This document shows, piece by piece, positions 13,858 through 19,557 of a stretch of DNA of 19,557 nucleotides. The notes beneath the pieces are model-generated. The model was not told the origin of the DNA and searched no databases. It was given only the letters and a program-made list of their open reading frames with translations. This stretch comes from TMED27 sp037969235 (GTDB taxonomy: Bacteria > Pseudomonadota > Alphaproteobacteria > Micavibrionales > Micavibrionaceae). Numbering within the stretch: the stretch's first letter is position 1; every line of letters starts with the position of its first letter. Made by a program: the position numbers and the translations under genes. The stretch spans positions 1 to 19,557 of the forward strand of contig JBBKXA010000087.1 in the NCBI GenBank assembly GCA_037969235.1, read 5' to 3'.

Positions 13858-15000
13858 ATGAACAAACGCAGACGAACCAGTATTGTACGCGCAGGGGTTG
13901 GAACGGATCCAGCTTATAAATCAATAATTCCGCCGCTATATTTATCTTCAACGTTTGAAATTGATGGCCTGAAGAATCGTGGCACTTACGAATATTCGCG
14001 CACCAAAAACCCTACGCGCGATGAATTGGCGACGGCGCTTGCGGCACTCGAGGGCGGGATTGATTGCGCTGTTACTTCTTCGGGGATGGCGGCACTGACG
14101 TTGATTTTGCACCTGTTGGAGCCGCAAGATACGATCTTTGCGCCTTATGATTGTTATGGTCGGTCATATTGGTTATTGCGGGCTTTGGCGCAAAAGCAAC
14201 ATTTCAAGCTTAAATTCATTGATATGTATGATGAAGCGGCGCTTGATAGCGCTTTTGCGCAAGACGCGCCGCGCATGGTTTTGATTGAATCGCCGAGCAA
14301 CCCCGTTATGCGTATCGCTGATATCGCCGATATCGCACAGCGCACGCATAAAAATGGTGGGTTGGTGGTGTGTGATAACACGTTTTTGTCACCTATGCTC
14401 CAGCAGCCTTTTACGCATGGCGCGGATATTGTTTATCATTCTACGACCAAATTTTTAAACGGGCATAGCGACGTTGTGGGTGGAGCGGTTATTGTTAAAG
14501 ATAGTGAGGAAATAGCGGCAGATCTTCATTTGTGGAATAATTCGCTTGGTACTATTGGTGCGCCGTTTGATGCGTATATGACTTTGCGGGGGTTACGCAC
14601 GCTTGAAGTGCGGGTGCATCGGGCGCAGGACAATGCGATGCGCATTGCTGATTTTTTGGATGGTCATGCCCAAGTCAGCCGCGTCTATTATCCTGGCCTT
14701 GAAAGGCACACAGACCATGCAATCGCTAAGCGTCAACAAGACGGTTTTGGCGCAATGATCAGCTTTGAATTGGATGGCGATGTGAACGCGTTTTTAAAGC
14801 ATTTGGAGATTTTTTCCCTCGCGCAAAGTCTTGGCGGCACGGAAAGCCTGATTAATCACCCTGCAAGCATGACACATGTTTCAATGGGCGCGGAAGCACG
14901 AGCTAAAGCCGGCGTTACCGATACTTTGCTCCGCCTTTCCGTAGGCATTGAACATGTCGACGATTTGCTTGAAGATTTGAGTAACGCGCTGGCGGGTTAA
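13858..15000 (+). CDS. metB: Cystathionine gamma-synthase (Cys/Met metabolism PLP enzyme)
   Basis: 380 residues from the ATG at 13858; a TTG two codons upstream is less likely. It is a trans-sulfuration PLP enzyme, closest by eye to MetB, which joins O-succinyl- or O-acetylhomoserine with cysteine to make cystathionine for methionine synthesis in the cytosol. Key parts are PPLYLSSTF (25-33), YEYSRTKNPTRDELATALAA (44-63), SSGMAAL (74-80), APYDCYGRSY (95-104), ESPSNP (144-149), D173 in VVCDNTFLSP, which contacts the PLP ring nitrogen, and the PLP lysine K198 in YHSTTKFLNGHSDVV. The C-terminal SLAQSLGGTESLINHPASMTH matches the MetB pattern. Cystathionine lyases share much of this, so a gamma- or beta-lyase is the main alternative. 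There is no Shine-Dalgarno sequence; TATAAA ends 6 bases before the ATG. Confidence 0.87.
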   Translation: MNKRRRTSIVRAGVGTDPAYKSIIPPLYLSSTFEIDGLKNRGTYEYSRTKNPTRDELATALAALEGGIDCAVTSSGMAALTLILHLLEPQDTIFAPYDCYGRSYWLLRALAQKQHFKLKFIDMYDEAALDSAFAQDAPRMVLIESPSNPVMRIADIADIAQRTHKNGGLVVCDNTFLSPMLQQPFTHGADIVYHSTTKFLNGHSDVVGGAVIVKDSEEIAADLHLWNNSLGTIGAPFDAYMTLRGLRTLEVRVHRAQDNAMRIADFLDGHAQVSRVYYPGLERHTDHAIAKRQQDGFGAMISFELDGDVNAFLKHLEIFSLAQSLGGTESLINHPASMTHVSMGAEARAKAGVTDTLLRLSVGIEHVDDLLEDLSNALAG

Positions 15001-15017
15001 TATTTCTAACACGCTGC

Positions 15018-15716
15018 TTATTTACGCATATAGTCCGGCGGGCGGTAGTTGGGGCATTTGGCTTGGACGGAGGTATATTCCTCTAGGCTGTCGATGCTTT
15101 GCTGAAGTTCTGCGCGTTCGATGTCCATTTTTTTATGCTCAAGCTCCAAAAACTGGCTGATTGTCTCTTGCATTCTTGTAGCCACGGCTTGCACATTATC
15201 TGCGGGTATTGGCCCAACAATAAACCCGCGCTCTTTTAATCCGTCAAATACTTTTTGCCCCATAGATTTGGCGAATTTATTTACGATGATTTTATCCGCA
15301 TTTACATGACGCATTTCGTGTTTGAGAACCGCTTTATACATACAACGGTCTTTAGCGACTTCTTTGCCAATTACTATTGTAGGGTCTATTTCCAACTCTA
15401 TATCAACGCTTTTGTACCATATGCAATATCCGCCAGTACGCGGGGAATATTTATTATCTAAATCAACTTTGGTTTTCCAAGATATACCGCCCCTCATATA
15501 ACCATTTGTATGCGTCATGCTGTCAAAACCATAAGGGTTAATGGTGTTAACGACTTCCGATTGAATTTGCTTTAATGTTTGCGAAGTATCAATCTTAACT
15601 TTGTGCGTTTTAGGGATAACGGATATTTTGGCAGGCTCAGGCATTTGACAAAAAGGCGTGCTGGTTACTGCCATGACCAATAATGTGCCGGCCGTTAAAG
15701 GATCAATGGGTAACAT
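15018..15716 (-). CDS. Exported protein with an HExxH zinc-protease motif (DUF922-like?)
   Basis: 232 residues. A hydrophobic N-terminus (about 5-22, DPLTAGTLLVMAVTSTPF) is a weak signal peptide. C23 has no proper lipobox. The central domain has strands (KVKIDTSQTLKQIQSEVVN, SVDIELEIDPTIVIG) and then AVLKHEMRHVNADK (129-142), containing the HExxH motif H133-E134-M-R-H137, the zinc and catalytic signature of zincin peptidases. A long helical tail (about 175-220, partly coiled-coil, KKMDIERAELQQSIDSLEEY) ends the protein. The arrangement recalls DUF922-type predicted zinc proteases of proteobacteria, but that assignment is uncertain. Cysteines C98, C125 and C224 are outside the motif. GAGAG is the only ribosome-site candidate. 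It is divergent from yggT. Confidence 0.72.
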   Translation of the reverse strand: MLPIDPLTAGTLLVMAVTSTPFCQMPEPAKISVIPKTHKVKIDTSQTLKQIQSEVVNTINPYGFDSMTHTNGYMRGGISWKTKVDLDNKYSPRTGGYCIWYKSVDIELEIDPTIVIGKEVAKDRCMYKAVLKHEMRHVNADKIIVNKFAKSMGQKVFDGLKERGFIVGPIPADNVQAVATRMQETISQFLELEHKKMDIERAELQQSIDSLEEYTSVQAKCPNYRPPDYMRK

Positions 15717-15793
15717 ATATGCGCTCTCGTCTTTTAAATCTGCTTCTTATATACTATAACATCGTGATTAATAATGTTTAAAGGAACTTGCTT

Positions 15794-16078
15794 ATGATGC
15801 TGCTTATTCAGCTCGTTGATTTGGTGTTTAATATATTTATATTTATCATTATTGCACAAGTGGTGGTGAACTGGTTAATTGTATTTGACGTTATTAATAT
15901 TAACAATGCCAATGCTCGGAAAATGGTTGAAGCATTGGATAAGATAACCGCGCCGATTTATCGCCCGTTACGCAAAATTATCCCTTCAATTGGCGGCATT
16001 GATATCACACCGATTATTGTGCTTATCGGTTTAAATATTTTACAAAATATAATTGTAGGAGGCTTGCTCCATGCCTAA
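15794..16078 (+). CDS. YggT family membrane protein
   Basis: 94 residues from the ATG at 15794, chosen because AAAGGAAC (15780-15787) is at the right distance; a TTG at 15788 falls on the ribosome site. Two hydrophobic segments (about 3-30 and 70-92) flank a cytoplasmic loop carrying the family signature ALDKITAPIYRPLRKIIPSI and GGIDITPIIVLI. YggT proteins are small inner-membrane proteins implicated in osmotic tolerance and often placed next to cell-division or metabolic genes; the molecular role is unclear. The last 8 bases overlap the start of folD, so the two are co-transcribed and probably translationally coupled. Confidence 0.92.
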   Translation: MMLLIQLVDLVFNIFIFIIIAQVVVNWLIVFDVININNANARKMVEALDKITAPIYRPLRKIIPSIGGIDITPIIVLIGLNILQNIIVGGLLHA

Positions 16079-16925
16079 AAATAAAATTATTGACGGCAAA
16101 GCGATAGCTGGCCAACTGCGTGAGGCACTGGCGGCTCATGTGAAAAAGATGCATATAAAGCCAGGTTTAGCGGTAATTTTGGTGGGCGATGATCCCGCCA
16201 GCCATGTTTATGTTCGCAATAAAATCAAGGCGTGTGAGGAAGTTGGCATCCAAAGCTTTGAGGCGCGCCTGCCGCAAAAAGCTCGACAAGGTGATATTGA
16301 AGCAGCGATTAAAGGTTTTAACACACGACCTGATGTGCACGGTATTTTGTTGCAGTTGCCACTGCCGGATCATTTGGATTCTGATGCGCTTGTGCAAATG
16401 ATTGCACCTCATAAGGATGTTGATGGCTTATCTTTTATTAATCAAGGCAAGCTTGTTGCGGGTGATCCCAGCGGGTTAGTGCCGTGCACCCCTCAGGGCA
16501 GCATGATGTTGATCAAACGCGTTGAAGAAGATCTTAATGGTAAACATGCCGTTGTGATCGGGCGCTCATTATTATTTGGCAAGCCGATGGCGCAGCTTTT
16601 GTTGGCTGCCAATTGTACGGTCACAATAGCGCATTCTCGAACCACAGATTTAGCTGAACATTGTCGTCAAGCTGATATTTTGGTTGCTGCTGTGGGACGC
16701 GCGCAAATGGTGCGCAAAGATTGGGTTAAACCTGGTGCGATTGTTATTGATGTGGGCATTAATCGCCAAAGCAACGGTAAATTATGCGGCGATGTTGATT
16801 ATGAAGGTGTAATTGAAGTTGCACGTGCGATTACGCCTGTACCTGGAGGCGTGGGTCCTATGACCATTGCGTGTTTATTGAAAAATACAGTCGAAGCGGC
16901 CAAGCGATCATTAGGCAGGGCTTGA
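16071..16925 (+). CDS. folD: Bifunctional methylenetetrahydrofolate dehydrogenase / cyclohydrolase
   Basis: 284 residues, the normal FolD length. It converts 5,10-methylene-THF to 10-formyl-THF through methenyl-THF in cytosolic one-carbon metabolism. Active-site residues are Y47 and K51 (SHVYVRNKIKACEEVGI), Q95 (GILLQLPLP) and D118 (HKDVDGLSFINQGKL). PCTPQGSMML (138-147), the Rossmann segment VVIGRSLLFGKPMAQLLL (161-178), TVTIAHSRT (183-191) and PVPGGVGPMTIACLL (256-270) complete the family pattern. In the cofactor loop GRSLLFG replaces the common GRSNIVG, a mild difference. A strong AGGAGG (16057-16062) lies 8 bases before the ATG, inside the end of yggT. No damage. Confidence 0.97.
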   Translation: MPKNKIIDGKAIAGQLREALAAHVKKMHIKPGLAVILVGDDPASHVYVRNKIKACEEVGIQSFEARLPQKARQGDIEAAIKGFNTRPDVHGILLQLPLPDHLDSDALVQMIAPHKDVDGLSFINQGKLVAGDPSGLVPCTPQGSMMLIKRVEEDLNGKHAVVIGRSLLFGKPMAQLLLAANCTVTIAHSRTTDLAEHCRQADILVAAVGRAQMVRKDWVKPGAIVIDVGINRQSNGKLCGDVDYEGVIEVARAITPVPGGVGPMTIACLLKNTVEAAKRSLGRA

Positions 16926-16946
16926 TACGGGTTGCAAATATCTAAA

Positions 16947-17708
16947 TTAATATACCATCAACATAAAAGGCGTGTAGGTTTGCATTTGCTCTAAGGATGC
17001 TTGTTGCGCACTATAAAGGGCAATGTAGCGTTTAAGCTGATTGCGGTCTTTAAATTTAAAAACTGGCGCTTTAAAAACGTAAGATTCGGGACCAATTTCT
17101 TTCAAATATTCTAAAACTGCACGGTTATTGTCAATCCAATTGCGCGCCTCTGCAAAAAATGCATTGGCTAGTGCAGAATTGTATTTTAATGATGAGCGAA
17201 TAGATGACGAAGAATTATGGCGATCAATCTCTTTATTTATTAAAACCACTTCTGCATTTATATCATCTTGCCAGCGATCAAGAATTTTATATGCGTTTTT
17301 AAGATTGGTCAGTTGACCGTCTATATTATGTTGCGAATTTAAAACTAATGGTCCGCCAACCAACGCCATATATCGGCGCAACTCATACCCATGCCGATCA
17401 TATTGGGGCGGTAAGTCGATCGTTATACCGTGCACTAAAGCTTCAATACGATCTTTTAATAGCTTGGCTGTGTTGCTTTCAACATATTTGATTTTAGAAA
17501 ATGTTGGCTCCATAGGGGGGTGATAAGGCAAATCACCTTTAAGTTGCGATATATCAGTATCTTTATGGAGAGGGTAATGCTGCTCCAAGTTAATTATGTT
17601 TCTCGCATTGCCCGCATTGTTATCGATACTCTGCGCCATTAGCAATTGCGGCATAATGCAAACAAACATTGATAAACAAACCCATGCATGTAAATTTTTT
17701 AGTTTCAT
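16947..17708 (-). CDS. Exported protein of unknown function
   Basis: 253 residues with a signal peptide (about 1-25, hydrophobic core WVCLSMFVCIMPQLLM, cleavage near MAQ-S). The mature protein is mostly helical, with NTAKLLKDRIEALVHGITID (about 79-98), LTNLKNAYKILDRWQDDINA (133-152) and a helix around FFAEARNWIDNNRAVLEYLK (about 188-207), and no cysteine outside the signal peptide. The C-terminus is LEQMQTYTPFMLMVY. No family recognised. It starts 18 bases after the icd stop on the same strand and could be on the icd mRNA, but TATAAT lies 5 bases before its ATG and no ribosome site is present, so it may also have its own leaderless start. Confidence 0.75.
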   Translation of the reverse strand: MKLKNLHAWVCLSMFVCIMPQLLMAQSIDNNAGNARNIINLEQHYPLHKDTDISQLKGDLPYHPPMEPTFSKIKYVESNTAKLLKDRIEALVHGITIDLPPQYDRHGYELRRYMALVGGPLVLNSQHNIDGQLTNLKNAYKILDRWQDDINAEVVLINKEIDRHNSSSSIRSSLKYNSALANAFFAEARNWIDNNRAVLEYLKEIGPESYVFKAPVFKFKDRNQLKRYIALYSAQQASLEQMQTYTPFMLMVY

Positions 17709-17726
17709 AGCGCATTATAGCCGATT

Positions 17727-19169
17727 TTATTCGCCTTGCGCTACTGTAAAGCCGGGTTGCCCATCATAATTATGCAACATCACCGATTTTGTGAAATTTA
17801 GTCCGGACTCGTTCATGCGGTTCATGAGCGCCAACACTTGGCTGGTTTTAATATGTGCTCCATCATTGGTCATGAATCTTAAACGCCAATTATCCACACA
17901 AAATGTTTGCGGGCGTCCATTTGGCCAGACTTTTGTGCCGCGATTGGAAATCATTTGTAGTTTTAGATTATCATTAACACATGCATTGATTTGCGCGGCG
18001 AGATCGTCGGGTTTGCCTTCAAAGTTAATACCAATATCAACGCCTACGCGTTCTTTAACAACATCGACAGGTTTCTTTAAGGGGGGGAGTTTTAAGCCGC
18101 CTGCAACATTTGGATAATCTTTAACCTCCAACTTTTCAGGTTTTTGACCGAGGCGTTCAATCACGGCCTTAGTGAAACCATCTGTGCCGACTTTTTCTTT
18201 GGATACGCCGTCGCGGAAAATTTCGCCCGTGTGAATACCGTCTTCTAACGTTCTGAGCCATGCATTGTGGATTTTGGATGCTGCGTCGCCTTGGCCTATA
18301 TGGGTGAGCATCATGACTGAGCCGAGGATTAATCCCGATGGATTGGCGATGCCTTTGCCCGCGATGTCAGGGGCGGAGCCGTGAACGGCCTCAAACATGC
18401 CGAAATCTTCGCCGATGTTGGACGAGCCGCCCAAACCAACAGATCCCGTCACTTCGGCGGCAACGTCGGATATAATATCACCGTACAAATTGGTTGTGAC
18501 AATCACATCAAACATTTCAGGGTGGTTAGCGACTTTGGCTGTGCCGATATCAATAATCATGTGATCATTTTGGATGTCGGGATATTCGGCGGCGATCTCA
18601 TCAAACACACGATGGAACAGGCCATCAGAAATTTTCATGATGTTGTCTTTGGACATGCACGTGACTTTTTTGCGGTTATTGGCGCGAGCATATTCAAACG
18701 CGTAGCGCATGATGCGCTCTGTTCCCGGACGGGTGATGACCTTGAGAGATGCCATCACATCGCGACTTTGGCGATATTCTATGCCGCCATAAAGATCTTC
18801 TTCATTTTCACGGATGATGACCAAATCCATCGTTGGATGGTTGGTTTTGATATAAGGGTGATACGACACGCAAGGGCGTACATTGGCGAAAAGGCCGAGC
18901 GATTTGCGTACTGTCACATTGAGCGATTTAAAACCGCCGCCTTGTGGGGTTGTGATCGGCGCTTTGAGGAAGACTTTTGTACGCAGGAGCGATTCCCAAG
19001 AGCTTTCGGCGATGCCTGTTTTCTCACCGCTTTCATATACGGCTTTGCCAATTTCGATTTCTTCAATTTTGATCGTCGCGCCCGCCGCATCAAGAATTTC
19101 CAGCGTAGAATCCATGATTGCAGGGCCAATACCATCGCCTTTTGCGACTGTGATGGGAGTTTTAGACAT
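17727..19169 (-). CDS. icd: Isocitrate dehydrogenase, long (rickettsial/Thermus-like) type
   Basis: 480 residues: a decarboxylating dehydrogenase core (1 to about 340) plus a C-terminal extra domain (about 350-480), as in the Rickettsiales-type family. It oxidises isocitrate to 2-oxoglutarate in the TCA cycle, the step after AcnA. Visible are GDGIGP (11-16), the substrate loop S82-LN-VTVR88 and R98, R120-ENEEDLY127-GGIEY, K174 (MSKDN), D207, and the metal aspartates D231 and D235 (NLYGDIISD). In the cofactor loop HGSAPDIAGKGIANP, residues D268-I269 resemble NAD-dependent enzymes; NADP enzymes such as E. coli Icd have Lys-Tyr there. AAGGAAA (complement of 19177-19183) precedes the ATG by 7 bases. 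No clear promoter was found. No damage. Confidence 0.95.
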   Translation of the reverse strand: MSKTPITVAKGDGIGPAIMDSTLEILDAAGATIKIEEIEIGKAVYESGEKTGIAESSWESLLRTKVFLKAPITTPQGGGFKSLNVTVRKSLGLFANVRPCVSYHPYIKTNHPTMDLVIIRENEEDLYGGIEYRQSRDVMASLKVITRPGTERIMRYAFEYARANNRKKVTCMSKDNIMKISDGLFHRVFDEIAAEYPDIQNDHMIIDIGTAKVANHPEMFDVIVTTNLYGDIISDVAAEVTGSVGLGGSSNIGEDFGMFEAVHGSAPDIAGKGIANPSGLILGSVMMLTHIGQGDAASKIHNAWLRTLEDGIHTGEIFRDGVSKEKVGTDGFTKAVIERLGQKPEKLEVKDYPNVAGGLKLPPLKKPVDVVKERVGVDIGINFEGKPDDLAAQINACVNDNLKLQMISNRGTKVWPNGRPQTFCVDNWRLRFMTNDGAHIKTSQVLALMNRMNESGLNFTKSVMLHNYDGQPGFTVAQGE

Positions 19170-19246
19170 GTGCGAATTTCCTTCAAAATGGTGAATACCG
19201 AGGATGATTTTAACACGCTTATAACGCTTTACGAAGCAAAGTTTTT

Positions 19247-19557
19247 TTATTCACCAAATGGCGAAGGGAAAGGAAATTCAAGCGGCATTTTGACGATGCC
19301 TGTGGTGGGGCAAGGTTCTCCGTTTTCCACCAATCCACCTTCGCTAGTTACAACAATGCCGTAGCCGCAACTAAAAGCTTGAGAACCTAATACATTATCA
19401 ACAGTTTCAGTAATATCACGCGTATATATTTTAATTCGATTATCTCTAAAATAAACAGTTTCACCGTAAATGGTGCTATAGTCATTCCAATTAACAATCG
19501 TATATGTTATACTTATGCATGACATATCCAATATCATTTCGTCGCAAGGTTGTTGCG
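19247..19557 (-). CDS. C-terminal part of an unknown protein (runs off the window)
   Basis: The frame is open from the right edge of the window to TAA at 19247-19249, giving about 102 residues. An ATG at 19537 exists, but there is no stop between it and the edge and no ribosome site, so the gene probably begins outside the window. The sequence is strand-rich (ISITYTIVNWNDYSTIYG, GYGIVVTSEGGLV) with several cysteines (CDEMILDMSC, FSCGYG, GEPCPTTG) and ends in a Pro/Phe-rich tail (PLEFPFPSPFGE). The cysteines suggest an exported protein, like several unknowns nearby. It lies 77 bases upstream of icd on the same strand. No family recognised. Confidence 0.5.
   Translation of the reverse strand, partial: QQPCDEMILDMSCISITYTIVNWNDYSTIYGETVYFRDNRIKIYTRDITETVDNVLGSQAFSCGYGIVVTSEGGLVENGEPCPTTGIVKMPLEFPFPSPFGE

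Noticed and set aside
15646..15716. Cysteine 23 of the HExxH protein as a lipoprotein attachment site
   Set aside because: The preceding residues (T-P-F) do not fit the lipobox pattern.
15780..15812. GGAAC before yggT with a later CGTT as an EcfG promoter
   Set aside because: The spacing is about 26 bases and the GGAAC is part of the ribosome site.
18381..19364. A 327-codon open frame on the plus strand opposite icd
   Set aside because: It lies antisense to icd, whose protein shows every catalytic motif. The antisense product has no recognisable domain and no ribosome site; it is a composition shadow.

Overview
The window looks like ordinary chromosome of an alphaproteobacterium of moderate GC content. 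The pointers are a GGAAC-N16-CGTT element of the EcfG general-stress type, a TTAA-N7-TTAA box of the CtrA type, a long isocitrate dehydrogenase (480 residues, with a C-terminal extra domain) of the kind found in Rickettsiales and related alphaproteobacteria, and a PDZ protein resembling alphaproteobacterial PDZ-M48 proteases. The genus cannot be decided from the sequence. No rRNA, tRNA, CRISPR array, insertion sequence or phage gene was seen.

Layout. 1-945: tail of an unknown gene, then a HEPN/MNT-type pair (HI0074-like protein and HI0073-like nucleotidyltransferase) whose second member is broken by an in-frame amber codon. 1039-2263: a small unknown gene with a clear housekeeping promoter, then a DUF892 ferritin-like protein behind an EcfG-type promoter, closed by a bidirectional terminator. 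2286-6015: exported and membrane proteins of poorly known function (a secreted His-rich protein, a SIMPL protein, a PDZ protein that stops where an M48 zinc motif would begin, a DUF3137 membrane protein and two small unknowns). 6246-9816: a same-strand run of two orphan genes, a sigma-70-family protein with two region-4-like helix-turn-helix domains, and a 5'-nucleotidase-family gene split by a one-base frameshift.

9813-19169 is mostly metabolic. acnA (aconitase) and icd (isocitrate dehydrogenase) are on the minus strand and carry out consecutive TCA-cycle steps. metB (methionine synthesis) and the overlapping yggT-folD pair (one-carbon metabolism) are on the plus strand. Between them lie exported unknown proteins, one with an HExxH zinc-protease motif. 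The window ends inside an unknown minus-strand gene.

Most interesting points: apparent co-inactivation of both halves of the HEPN/MNT pair at catalytic motifs; the EcfG-type promoter of the DUF892 gene; the double region-4 sigma-like protein beside a split nucleotidase gene; the truncated PDZ-M48 relative; NAD-type cofactor residues in the isocitrate dehydrogenase; a palindrome inside the predicted acnA promoter; and an unexplained short transcription unit upstream of metB. Family assignments rest on recognised motifs and remembered family sequences, not on searches.
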